Source: Polychytrium aggregatum
Lineage: Eukaryota; Chytridiomycota; Chytridiomycetes; Polychytriales
Reading direction: 5' to 3'
DNA length: 64,000 nt
Assembly (NCBI RefSeq): GCF_025602895.1
Contig: NW_026516279.1
Coordinates: 1-64,000, forward strand
In this document: one piece after another, positions 30,080 through 40,267 of the stretch
Numbering within the stretch: the stretch's first letter is position 1
Layout: every line of letters begins with the position of its first letter
Notes under the pieces: generated by a model
Seen by the model: the letters and a program-made list of their open reading frames with translations, nothing else
The model's database searches: none
What the model was told of the DNA's origin: nothing
Translations under genes and position numbers: made by a program

Positions 30080-31137
30080 TGGTAGCATCGGACGATCCCG
30101 CCGTCAATGCCTGTCTCCAGGCCCTTGAACAACTATCGCTCGAGGACCGCGCCCTGGTCCTCTCCGCCCTGACCGCCCAGCCGAATCTCCCCACGGTCCC
30201 TCCCGGTTTCAAGCGTCCCAAGATCCCGCTCCCCGACGCCTTCACTGGCGAGCGTAAGGCTGCTGTCGTTGACGAGTTTGTCTTCTCAATGACCGAGTAC
30301 ATTGCCTTCCACAGTCTCGATGACGCCACCGCTGTCGCCACCGTCGCCATGAACCTCAAGGGCAAGGCCAAGACCTGGTGGCGCCTCTGGTCCCAGGGCA
30401 AGCAACTCGACAACCTGACCCCGGCCGCCGTCCTGTCCCTCGTCCGCGACACCTTCCTTCCGTCCACCTCGCTGCGCACCACCGAGGATGAGTTCGAAGC
30501 ACTGCGCCACACCGGCTCCGTCGAGCAGTTCAACTCTCGCTTCCGCGATCTCCTCCTCGAGCTGCCCCACTTCAGCAACAACCGCCAGAACCTGCAGCGC
30601 TACCTCACCAAGCTCAAGCACAGGGTGCGCATCGAAGTCGAATGGAAGCTTGACTCCAACACAGCCACCCTCGAAGATGCCATGGCCCTCGCCGAGCGAT
30701 ACGAGTCCATTATGGGTCAATCGCAACCCCTGATGCAGCAGCCCGCTCGCACTCAGTTCCGCGATCAACCCTTCCGCGAGCTCCAGTTCCAGCGACCTCC
30801 TCTCTTCCGCGCTCCACCTGGTCAGCCGCAGTTCCGCCCAATGGTCCGTCCTCCTCGTCCCGCCTTCCAGCCGACCCAGCCTCCCGCACGTGACCCCAAC
30901 GCCATGGACCTCGACAACGTCGACATGCGCCCGATCAAGAAGCTCACCGACCGCGAGAAGGAGTACCTCCGCCGTAACGGAGGCTGCTTCCGCTGCCGCA
31001 AGTTCGGCCACATCGCCTCGCAGTGTCCCTTGAACCAGCCCCGCATCAACGCCATCGTCGAGACCGCCGACCAGGCCACCTTCTACGAAGATCAGGGAAA
31101 CGACGAGGCGGCAACCCCTGGATACTACGACCTCTGA
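30079..31137 (+). CDS. gag: Gag polyprotein of B5
   Basis: This is an intact 352-residue Gag, apparently identical to B1. It has the Gag domain, proline-rich linker and CCHC knuckle. The frameshift site is at 31095-31101, with stem arms at 31107-31115 and 31150-31158. Confidence 0.95.
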   Translation: MVASDDPAVNACLQALEQLSLEDRALVLSALTAQPNLPTVPPGFKRPKIPLPDAFTGERKAAVVDEFVFSMTEYIAFHSLDDATAVATVAMNLKGKAKTWWRLWSQGKQLDNLTPAAVLSLVRDTFLPSTSLRTTEDEFEALRHTGSVEQFNSRFRDLLLELPHFSNNRQNLQRYLTKLKHRVRIEVEWKLDSNTATLEDAMALAERYESIMGQSQPLMQQPARTQFRDQPFRELQFQRPPLFRAPPGQPQFRPMVRPPRPAFQPTQPPARDPNAMDLDNVDMRPIKKLTDREKEYLRRNGGCFRCRKFGHIASQCPLNQPRINAIVETADQATFYEDQGNDEAATPGYYDL

Positions 31138-34100
31138 AGGACCCGGCGAGTTGCCGCCATCCGACTCCGACCCCCGACGCTGAACTATTGACTCTCGCCA
31201 CCGGACCTCACCTGATCAACTCTCTCATCGACGAACCCCACCGCATTGCCGCCAACCACGGCAAGGGACTGCTTGTGATCGACGCCACCCTCAACGGCTC
31301 CCCGATCACCGTCCTCATCGACCCTGGTGCGACCAACTCGCACATCTCCGAGACCCTCGCCTCGACCCTCGACCTTCGAACCAAGACCACCGCCAACGCC
31401 GTCACGATGCCCAACGGCAAGTCCTTCCCGTCCTCCGTCACCGATCCCGTCGACCTCACCATCCACGACTACCACGCCCGCATCAACCTCTTCACCGCGC
31501 CACTCACCTGGGACGTTATCCTCGGCAAGAACTGGCTCGACCAGACCAACCCCGAGATCGACTGGCCCTCCAACCGAATCAAGTTCTCGATCGACGGGAA
31601 GCACCACACTTGGACGGCATCGCGACCCGACACCGGAATGCCACTCACGACCCTCGAACTCCGATCCCAGTACCACATGTCGACCCAGCAGATCAACGCA
31701 CTGGCTTCGACTCCCGGCGCCGTGTATGTTTGTACTCTGAGCAGTGACTTGAATACAGTTGCTGTTGAACCCTACGACCCCGTTGCCCAACTTGCCCGTG
31801 TCCTCGAACCACTGACCCCCGAACACCGATCCATCATCGCAAAGTACCGCGATGCCTTCAACGAACTCAAGGAACTCCCGCCTCACCGACCCGGCATCGA
31901 CATGAACATCCGACTCGACGACTCTGCCAAGCCAACCTGGTCGTCGCTCTACCAAATGTCGGCCGAAGAACTCGCTCGTCTCAAAGACGAACTCGACCGA
32001 TTGCTCCGGATCGGCCACATCCGCAAGTCCGTCTCGCCCTTCGGCGCACCGATCTTCTGGGTCAAGCAGGGCGACAAGTTCCGACTCGTCTTTGACTTCC
32101 GCGCCCTCAACAAGATCACCGTCAAGGACCGCACCGCGCTGCCCAACATGCGCGAGATCATCGACCGCCTGTCCAAGTGCCGTGTCTTCTCCAAGCTCGA
32201 CTTGCAACGCGGATTCCACCAGATCCGCATTGCCGACGCCGACACCCCCAAGACGGCCTTCAGGACCAAGTACGGCCACTTTGAGTGGCTTGTGATGCCC
32301 TTCGGCCTCGCCAACAGTCCCTCCGTGTTCCAAGCCGCGATGAACGACATCTTCCGCGAGTTCATCGACGACTTTGTGTTCGTCTACATCGACGACATCC
32401 TGATCGCATCCGAGGACGAGGACCAGCACATCCGCCACATCGAACTGGTCCTCGACAAGATCCACCGACACGGCTTCAAGATCCGACCCGAGAAGTGTTC
32501 GTTCTTCAACTCGACCGTCACCTATCTCGGCTTCATCATCGGCGAAGGACGCATCCAAGTGCATCCCTCGCGCATCGACGCCATCAAGAACTACCCGCGA
32601 CCAACGACCGAACACGAACTCCGCAGCTTCCTCGGCTTGACCAACACCATCATGAGCTTTGTCCCTGGCTACGCTGCCCTCGCCGGTCCACTCTCGACTC
32701 TGATCACCACCCGCTCCGCCAACTCGACCAAGTCCGTCGTCTGGGACGACAACGCCATCGCCGCCTTCGAGCAGCTCAAGTTGCTCTCGCCTCAGTCGCT
32801 GCACATGGTCAACCCGGACAAGGACATTCACCTCTTCACCGACTGGTCCGAGTCAAGCGCATCGATTGGTGGATGGATCGGGCAGGACATGGACGGATCC
32901 GGCACGGTGCGCCCCATCGCTTTCAACTCGCAGAAACTGCACGGATCCGAACTCAACTACTCGCCCTACAACGGCGAGCTGCTGTCGATCACCCGCCACC
33001 TCGACAAGTTCAAGAACTACCTCGTCGGCCGCAAAGTCTTCCTCCACACCGACCAGAAGGCGCTCAAGCACATCCTCGACTCCAAGACCCTCAACAAGCG
33101 CCAACAGCGAGCCATCGACACGATGCTGGACTTTGACCTCGAGATCCAGTGGATCCCCGGCTCGTGGAACAAGGTCGCCGACGTGCTCTCGCGCACACCG
33201 ACAGCCATCTCCAAGGCCGTCCAAGTCTCGATCATCAACGCGATTGTCAACCTCGGACCCTCGCCCGACGATCTCTTGGACACCATCCGCACTCAGTACA
33301 GCTCCGACCCGATCCTGTCAGCACTGATCTCGGTCCTCCGCGACAACTCGACCGACGGACTCAAGCCGTGGATGAAGGCACAGCTGCACCGCTTCTCACT
33401 TCGACACGGGATTCTCTACTTCGACTCGACCCGCATCTGCATCCCCGGCAAGGACCTCCGCATCTCGATCATCAAGGACCACCACGACTCTGTCTGTGCA
33501 GCTCACCCCGGCACCAACACGCTCTACAAGGCCATCTCGACACACTACTACTGGCCCGCCATGTCCAAGGACATTGCCGAGTGGGTCTCGCACTGCGACA
33601 TCTGCCAGCGAGCCAAGATCCGACGACAACAAGCATACGGTCACTTCTCCCGGATCCCTGTGGCCACCCGCAAGATGGACACTGTCGCCCTCGACTTCAT
33701 CCTCGGACTCCCGCCTGTCACGGACTCACTCTCGGGACGCACCTTCAACTCGATCACGATCTTTGTCGACTCCCTCACCAAGTACGTCGTCCTGGTTCCT
33801 GGCAACAAGACCGACTCGGCCGAAGACGTCGCCCGCCAGTACTTCCGCGATGTCTTTGTGCACTTTGGACTCGCCGGCACTTTCATCTCGGATCACGACA
33901 CACGCTTCCGGTCGGCCTTCTGGACAGGACTTAACACTCTGCTCAAGACCGAACTCCGGATCGCCTTTGCCCACCACCACGAGGCCGCCGGACAAGTCGA
34001 ACGCTTTGTGGCAACCGTCGCCGAGGCCATCCGCTGTTCGACTCTGGCCCTCGGCTCCCGCTGGATCGATCAAGTGCCATACATCCAGTTCGCGCTCAAC

Positions 34101-34832
34101 TCACACAGCTCAGCTTCGACTGGACATTCGCCCTTCTTCCTGATGCACGGTCAGCATCCTCGCACTCCTGCCAACACCGACATCATCGCCGAGTCCAACC
34201 CTGCAGCACAGTCGATCGAGGAGATGCAAGCGACTCTGGACTTGGTCTCGGACAACATCGGCAAGGCCCAGGACCGGGCCCTGTACTACGCCAACCGACA
34301 TCGACGCGATATCAGCTACGACATTGGCGACCAAGTCCTGATCGACACGACCGCGTATCACTTCAGCACGGACGACGTCACACCCTCCAAGATGCGGATG
34401 CCGTACTTGGGACCCTTCAAGATCATCGAGAAGATCGGAACGACTGGATATCGACTTCGACTCCCGAGGACCCTCCGATTTACAACCGAACTCCCCGCTT
34501 CCGCCCTCGTCCCCTACAACACACCATCGACCGACCAACTTGTGTTTGATGAACCCGGACCCAACCACAACGACGAATCAGTGTTCGAAGCGATCATTGG
34601 ACACAGGATCAACCGACGACGTCGACTTCCTGGATATCGACACGAGTTCTTGCTCCGCTGGCAGGGATACGACCCATCTTACGACTCGTGGGCACCACTG
34701 GCCGAACTCTTGGATGGAGGACTCGCAGATATCCACGACTTCCTCAGCCGCAACCGCAACCTTCCGGAAATGGACACACTGATCGACCTTTGCCAAGCAC
34801 AAGTGCAACGCAACTCGGGATCGAAAAATTGA
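31023..34832 (+). CDS. pol: Pol polyprotein of B5
   Basis: This 1269-residue open frame is organised as in B1: protease (DPGA), RT (YIDD), RNase H, DD35E integrase and chromodomain, ending QRNSGSKN. It is probably expressed by -1 frameshifting from gag at 31101. No disabling change is seen. Confidence 0.94.
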   Translation: MSLEPAPHQRHRRDRRPGHLLRRSGKRRGGNPWILRPLKDPASCRHPTPTPDAELLTLATGPHLINSLIDEPHRIAANHGKGLLVIDATLNGSPITVLIDPGATNSHISETLASTLDLRTKTTANAVTMPNGKSFPSSVTDPVDLTIHDYHARINLFTAPLTWDVILGKNWLDQTNPEIDWPSNRIKFSIDGKHHTWTASRPDTGMPLTTLELRSQYHMSTQQINALASTPGAVYVCTLSSDLNTVAVEPYDPVAQLARVLEPLTPEHRSIIAKYRDAFNELKELPPHRPGIDMNIRLDDSAKPTWSSLYQMSAEELARLKDELDRLLRIGHIRKSVSPFGAPIFWVKQGDKFRLVFDFRALNKITVKDRTALPNMREIIDRLSKCRVFSKLDLQRGFHQIRIADADTPKTAFRTKYGHFEWLVMPFGLANSPSVFQAAMNDIFREFIDDFVFVYIDDILIASEDEDQHIRHIELVLDKIHRHGFKIRPEKCSFFNSTVTYLGFIIGEGRIQVHPSRIDAIKNYPRPTTEHELRSFLGLTNTIMSFVPGYAALAGPLSTLITTRSANSTKSVVWDDNAIAAFEQLKLLSPQSLHMVNPDKDIHLFTDWSESSASIGGWIGQDMDGSGTVRPIAFNSQKLHGSELNYSPYNGELLSITRHLDKFKNYLVGRKVFLHTDQKALKHILDSKTLNKRQQRAIDTMLDFDLEIQWIPGSWNKVADVLSRTPTAISKAVQVSIINAIVNLGPSPDDLLDTIRTQYSSDPILSALISVLRDNSTDGLKPWMKAQLHRFSLRHGILYFDSTRICIPGKDLRISIIKDHHDSVCAAHPGTNTLYKAISTHYYWPAMSKDIAEWVSHCDICQRAKIRRQQAYGHFSRIPVATRKMDTVALDFILGLPPVTDSLSGRTFNSITIFVDSLTKYVVLVPGNKTDSAEDVARQYFRDVFVHFGLAGTFISDHDTRFRSAFWTGLNTLLKTELRIAFAHHHEAAGQVERFVATVAEAIRCSTLALGSRWIDQVPYIQFALNSHSSASTGHSPFFLMHGQHPRTPANTDIIAESNPAAQSIEEMQATLDLVSDNIGKAQDRALYYANRHRRDISYDIGDQVLIDTTAYHFSTDDVTPSKMRMPYLGPFKIIEKIGTTGYRLRLPRTLRFTTELPASALVPYNTPSTDQLVFDEPGPNHNDESVFEAIIGHRINRRRRLPGYRHEFLLRWQGYDPSYDSWAPLAELLDGGLADIHDFLSRNRNLPEMDTLIDLCQAQVQRNSGSKN

Positions 34833-34866
34833 TGGTTTGACTTGAGCACAATTTTTCTGGGGGGGA

Positions 34867-35332
34867 TGTCACAGATCGCTCTGCCCGCCTAGCTGCACCG
34901 TCGCACTTGTGTCACTGTTTGCGTCGCACACTTTCCTTTTCCTTTGTCCTGTGACGCCTTTCCTTTTTCCTTGCTCTCATGTTGCACACGCCGCTCTGTT
35001 TTCCCTGCATTTGTCATCGACCATGCATTAGTCAGACGCTGTGTCACCCGCATTTGTCAGCCACCGAGCATTTGTCAGACTTTCACATGTTTCTCCGGTT
35101 AGCCGTTGCTGCCTGGCTGCTGTCCCGCCGCCTCCGCTGCTTCGCCCCCGCTGCGGCAGGCTTCGCCTCCGGGACCGCCAGACAGATAAATAGCCCGCCT
35201 TCACCCGCTCATGTTTCTGGTCATCACCTTCGACCCCAGACACACTTGACTCTAGATCCTAGCCTCGCTAAGATCAATAAAACCCTTCTCTATCTTTTTC
35301 TTTTGATCTCCTCTTGATCCCGTGATCTGACA
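34867..35332 (+). repeat. 3' LTR of B5 (466 bp)
   Basis: This LTR follows the G-run polypurine tract (34857-34866) and ends GATCTGACA before the right CGCGC. It appears identical to the 5' LTR. Confidence 0.95.
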
Positions 35333-35509
35333 CGCGCACACCGACAGCCATCTCCAAGGCCGTCCAAGTCTCGATCATCAACGCGATTGTCAACCTTGGA
35401 CCCTCGCCCGACGATCTCTTGGACACCATCCGCACTCAGTACAGCTCCGACCCGATCCTGTCAGCACTGATCTCGGCCCTCCGCGACAACTCGACCGACG
35501 GACTCAAGC
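35333..35509 (+). pseudogene. pol: B0 unit 3 pol, last segment
   Basis: This is the duplicated CGCGC followed by pol sequence (RTPTAISKAVQVSIINAIVN…) that continues from 29613. It stops at …GGACTCAAGC against LTR copy 3. Confidence 0.91.
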
Positions 35510-35975
35510 TGTCACAGATCCCTCTGCCCGTCAGGCTGCACCGTCGCACTTGTGTCACTGTTTGCGTTGCACACTTTCTTTTTCCTTTGTCCTGCGACGC
35601 CTTTCCTTTCTCCTTGCTCTCATGTTGCACACGCCGCTCTGTGTTCCCTGCATTTGTCATCGACCATGCATTAGTCAGACGCCGTGTCACCCGCATTTGT
35701 CAGCCACCGAGCATTTGTCAGACTTTCACATGTTTCTCCGGTTAGCCGCTGCTGCCTGGCTGCTGTCCCGCCGCCTCCGCTGCTTCGCTCCCACTGCGGC
35801 AGGCTTCGCCTCCGGGACCGCCAGACAGATAAATAGCCCGCCTTCGCCCGCTCATGTTTCTGGTCATCACCTTCGACCCCAGACACACTTGACTCTAGAT
35901 CCTAGCCTCGCTAAGATCAATAAAGCCCTTCTCTATCTTTTTCTTTTGACTTCCTCTTGATCCCGTGATCTGACA
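35510..35975 (+). repeat. Array LTR copy 3 (466 bp)
   Basis: This is the last LTR of the array, with pol on both sides. CAAGC precedes it (35505-35509) and is repeated after it (35976-35980), so it carries the original insertion TSD. It has no internal element and behaves as a solo LTR within B0 pol. Confidence 0.94.
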
Positions 35976-37446
35976 CAAGCCGTGGATGAAGGCACAGCTG
36001 CACCGCTTCTCACTTCGACACGGGATTCTCTACTTCGACTCGACCCGCATCTGCATCCCCGGCAAGGACTTCCGCATCTCGATCATCAAGGACCACCACG
36101 ACTCTGTCTGTGCAGCTCACCCCGGCACCAACACGCTCTACAAGGCCATCTCGACACACTACTACTGGCCCGCCATGTCCAAGGACATTGCCGAGTGGGT
36201 CTCGCACTGCGACATCTGCCAGCGAGCCAAGATCCGACGACAACAAGCATACGGCCACTTCTCTCGGATTCCTGTGGCCACCCGCAAGATGGACACTGTC
36301 GCCCTCGACTTCATCCTCGGACTCCCGCCTGTCACGGACTCACTCTCGGGCCGCACCTTCAACTCGATCACGATCTTTGTCGACTCCCTCACCAAGTACG
36401 TCGTCCTGGTTCCTGGCAACAAGACCGACTCGGCCGAAGACGTCGCCCGCCAGTACTTCCGCGATGTCTTTGTGCACTTTGGACTCGCCGACACTTTCAT
36501 CTCCGATCACGACACACGCTTCCGGTCGGCCTTCTGGACAGGACTCAACGCTCTGCTCAAGGCCAAACTCCGGATCGCCTTTGCCCACCACCACGAGGCC
36601 GCCGGACAAGTCGAACGCTTTGTGGCAACCGTCGCCGAGGCCATCCGCTGTTCGACTCTGGCCCTCGGCTCCCGCTGGATCGATCAAGTGCCATACATCC
36701 AGTTCGCGCTCAACTCACACAACTCAGCATCGACTGGACATTCGCCCTTCTTCCTGATGCACGGCCAGCATCCTCGCACTCCTGCCAACACCGACATCAT
36801 CGCCGAGTCCAACCCCGCAGCACAGTCGATCGAGGAGATGCAAGCGACTCTGGACTTGGTCTCGGACAACATCGGCAAGGCCCAGGACCGGGCCCTGTAC
36901 TACGCCAACCGACATCGACGCGACATCAGCTACGACATTGGCGACCAAGTCCTGATCGACACGACCGCGTATCACTTCAGCACGGACGACGTCACACCCT
37001 CCAAGATGCGGATGCCGTACTTGGGACCCTTCAAGATCATCGAGAAGATCGGGACGACTGGATATCGACTTCGACTCCCGAGGACCCTCCGATTTACAAC
37101 CGAACTCCCAGCTTCCGCCCTCGTCCCGTACAACACACCATCGACCGACCAACTTGTGTTTGACGAACCCGGACCCAACCACAACGACGAATCAGTGTTC
37201 GAAGCGATCATTGGACACAGGATCAACAGACGACGTCGACTGCCAGGATATCGACACGAGTTCCTACTCCGCTGGCAGGGATACGACCCATCGTACGACT
37301 CGTGGGCACCACTGGCCGAACTCTTGGATGGAGGACTCGCAGACATACACGACTTCCTCAGCCGCAACCGCAACCTTCCGGAAATGGACACACTAATCGA
37401 CCTTTGCCAAGCACAAGTGCAACGCAACTCGGGATCGAAAAATTGA
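35976..37446 (+). pseudogene. pol: B0 pol, 3' part (integrase and chromodomain)
   Basis: Pol resumes at CAAGC and runs open to its normal stop. It contains the integrase zinc finger, the DDE core (ALDFILG, FISDHDTRF, QVERF) and the chromodomain (FLLRWQGYDPSYDSW). It lacks its own protease/RT part in frame because the array LTR intervenes. Compared with B1 it has KDFRIS instead of KDLRIS, and ALLKAKLR. Confidence 0.92.
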
Positions 37447-37480
37447 TGGTTTGACTTGAGCACAATTTTTCTGGGGGGGA

Positions 37481-37946
37481 TGTCACAGATCTCTCTGCCC
37501 GCTTGGCTGCACCGTCGCACTTGTGTCACTGTTTGCGTCGCACACTTTCTATTTCCTTTGTCCTGCGACGCCTTTCCTTTTTCCTTGCTCTCATGTTGCA
37601 CACGCCGCTCTGTGTTCCCTGCATTTGTCATCGACCATGCATTAGTCAGACGCCGTGTCACCCGCATTTGTCAGCCACCGAGCATTTGTCAGACTTTCAC
37701 ATGTTTCTCCGGTTTGCCGCTGCTGCCTGGCTGCTGTCCCGCCGCCTCCGCTGCTTCGCCCCCGCTGCGGCAGGCTTCGCCTCCGGGACCGCCAGAGAGA
37801 TAAATAGCCCGCCTTCGCCCGCTCATGTTTCTGGTCATCACCTTCGACCCCAGACACACTTGACTCTAGATCATAGCCTCGCTAAGATCAATAAAACCCT
37901 TCTCTATCTTCTTCTTTTGATCAACTCTTGATCCCGTGATCTGACA
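37481..37946 (+). repeat. 3' LTR of B0 (466 bp)
   Basis: A polypurine tract (37471-37480) precedes the LTR. It has private variants, for example AGAGAGATAAATAG near the TATA-like site. It ends at 37946 against element E. The presumed TSD is GCAAG (37947-37951), with the partner beyond the left end of the window. Confidence 0.93.
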
Positions 37947-39767
37947 GCAAGTTCGCCTCCGGCTCCCACGAATTCTCAACGTCCGAATACCCCTTCCACT
38001 TGACTAAGTACTTTAAGGTACGCCCAAACCATTTTGCATCAAGAATGCCTTCTACCTCGTACTCCTCCTCACCATCTATCTCTACAGGAGGGGGAGGTGG
38101 CGCAGTCTGTCCCGCAATGGTGCTCGCATGGTACGCGTCCATCATGCTAACATGAAACACAGGGTGGATGGACATCGAGTCTGGGAGTTCGAGTCGGTAG
38201 GTGACCGGATTGATCTGCTCGATGACTTTGAAGGGTCCAAGCTTCACGTGGTCGAGCTTGCTGCTGGGGCGTCGTGTCTTGATGTTTCTTCGCAACAGCC
38301 ACACCTTCTGGCCAACCTTGAAGGAATGGTCCTGTCGATGCTTGTTGGCAAACCGGCGTGCATCCTCCTGCGCTAGCTTCAGAGTTCGGTCGAGGAAGGT
38401 GTTGACATCTTGTAGTCGATCCAGGTGCGTCTTGACCGAGGGAAGGTTACTGTCGTCCCGGACGGGTAGTTCAAAGTCTCCTCTTGGGTTGAAACCGTAG
38501 TTGCTGAAAAAGGGGCTCAACTGGGTACTACTGTTAGCAGCATTGTTGTGTGCAAACTCGGCGAGCGGCAGCAACTCAAACCAGTTGTCTTGCTGATAGG
38601 AAACGAAACACCGCAAGTACTGTTCGAGCGTTTGATTGGTCCGCTCGGTTTGCCCATCCGTTTGCGGATGGTACGCGGTCGACAATTTGAGCTTGATTCC
38701 CAGGGAAGTAGTAACCGCCTTCCAGAACGAGGAACGGAATTGCGGACCTCGGTCCGACACGATGTCGGTTGGGAGACCATGGAGTCGGAACACATGATGC
38801 AGGAAGAGGTTAGCAGTACCTTGTGCGTCGATAGTTTCATTGCATGGGACAAAGTGCGCCTGTTTGGTGCGACGGCAAACGAAGACCAGGATCGAGTCGT
38901 GACCGTGTGAGGGGGGTAGTTTGACGATGAAATCCATCCCCACCGACGTCCATGGTGTCAGTGAAATGGGTAGTGGCTCGAGCAGTCCCAGTGGCTTGTG
39001 CCTTGCTGCCTTGTTGCGTTGACATGTTTCACACGCCTTGACATACTCCTTGACGTAGCGCCTCATCCCCGGCCAGTAAAAGTCCCTTTGGACGAGCTCC
39101 AATGTTCTGGCCTGGCCGGGGTGTCCTGCCGTTGGTGAGTCGTGTCGAGCCCGGAGTATCTCGAGCTTTCGATCGTCGCTCTCGACAAGTACTTGGTGTG
39201 AAAGCTTGGTCGTGAGGCTTCGCATCCAGCGTTCGTCCGGTAAGAGGGTGATCGTTGTCGGGTCGTTGTCGAAACCATCTCCCCCCTCCGGAGCGAGGTC
39301 CAGGCGCCTCGACAGTGCGTCTGCCACGGTGTTGAGGTGCCCGGGGGTGTAGGTGAGCTTGAAGTCGTACTCGGAAAGTAGTTCGGCCCATCGGGCGTGT
39401 CGTTGCTTGAGCGTGCGACGGGTGCGGAAGAAGGTGAGATTCTTGTGGTCGGACCTGACAGAGATGTCTCGAGCACCGACAAGGTAGTGACGCCAGAAAC
39501 GGAAAGCCTCCACGATCGCTAGGAGCTCCTTGTCATGCACCGAGTAGTTGCGCTCGGCGTCATTGAGCTTCCTAGAGAAGAATGCGACTGGGTGGTAAGC
39601 TGACGCGGTGTCGTGTGACATGGGCTGTGAAAGCACAGCACCCAGCGCAAAGTCAGAAGCATCTGTCTCGAGCAGGAAAGGGAGGCTCGAGTCGACATGC
39701 TTGAGCACCGGAGCTGAGGTAACGGCATTCTTGAGAGCCGTGAAGGCTTGTTCGGCTTCTGGGGTCC
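37947..39767 (-). pseudogene. pol: Family E pol: end of RT, RNase H, integrase, partial chromodomain
   Basis: This minus-strand fragment reads from TPEAEQAFTALKNAV (RT/RNase H join) through RNase H (LLETDASDFALGAVL), the integrase zinc finger (CETCQRNKAARHK) and the core (GMDFIVKLP, VSDRGPQF, DGQTERTNQ). It ends in a chromodomain cut after SWEPEANL by B0. The frame is open throughout. It joins across B6 to 45237-45329. E is the oldest host element visible and is not related closely enough to A-D to be one of their copies. No LTR of E is in the window. Confidence 0.92.
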
Positions 39768-40233
39768 TGTCAGATCACGGGATCAAGAGGAGATCAAAAG
39801 AAAAAGATAGAGAAGGGTTTTATTGATCTTAGCGAGGCTAGGATCTAGAGTCAAGTGTGTCTGGGGTCGAAGGTGATGACCAGAAACATGAGCGGGTGAA
39901 GGCGGGCTATTTATCCGTCTGGCGGTCCCGGAGGCGAAGCCTGCCGCAGCGGGGGCGAAGCAGCGGAGGCGGCGGGACAGCAGCCAGGCAGCAACGGCTA
40001 ACCGGAGAAACATGTGAAAGTCTGACAAATGCTCGGTGGCTGACAAATGCGGGTGACACAGCGTCTGACTAATGCATGGTCGATGACAAATGCAGGGAAA
40101 ACAGAGCGGCGTGTGCAACATGAGAGCAAGGAAAAAGGAAAGGCGTCACAGGACAAAGGAAAAGGAAAGTGTGCGACGCAAACAGTGACACAAGTGCGAC
40201 GGTGCAGCTAGGCGGGCAGAGCGATCTGTGACA
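39768..40233 (-). repeat. 3' LTR of B6 (466 bp)
   Basis: This inverted family B LTR adjoins the left GGTCC. The polypurine tract complement follows at 40234-40243. Confidence 0.94.
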
Positions 40234-40267
40234 TCCCCCCCAGAAAAATTGTGCTCAAGTCAAACCA

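Larger units (their letters stand above)
29614..35332 (+). mobile_element. Full-length family B chromovirus B5 (5719 bp)
   Basis: This is a complete element flanked by the TSD CGCGC (29609-29613 and 35333-35337), inserted in the RNase H/connection region of unit 3 pol. Length, gag and pol appear identical to B1. It is probably a recent insertion. Confidence 0.96.
1974..37946 (+). mobile_element. Composite family B element B0 with tandem LTR-gag-pol5' array
   Basis: After removing nested insertions this reads as gag-pol5' / LTR-gag-pol5' / LTR-gag-pol5' / LTR / pol3' / LTR, all on the plus strand. The three pol5' parts all end at the same nucleotide, ...GGACTCAAGC, immediately followed by an LTR (4910, 26033, 35510). 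After the last LTR the CAAGC is repeated (35976-35980) and pol continues to its normal end. The two complete units are each 3753 bp net of insertions, the same as the matching interval of B1 (5108-8860). B0 ends at 37946 inside the chromodomain of element E. Its 5' LTR is left of the window. Confidence 0.88.

Noticed and set aside
4910-35975. Three independent insertions of B elements at the same CAAGC base
   Set aside because: Equal 3753-bp unit length, shared private variants in units 2 and 3, and a single closing TSD fit tandem duplication better.
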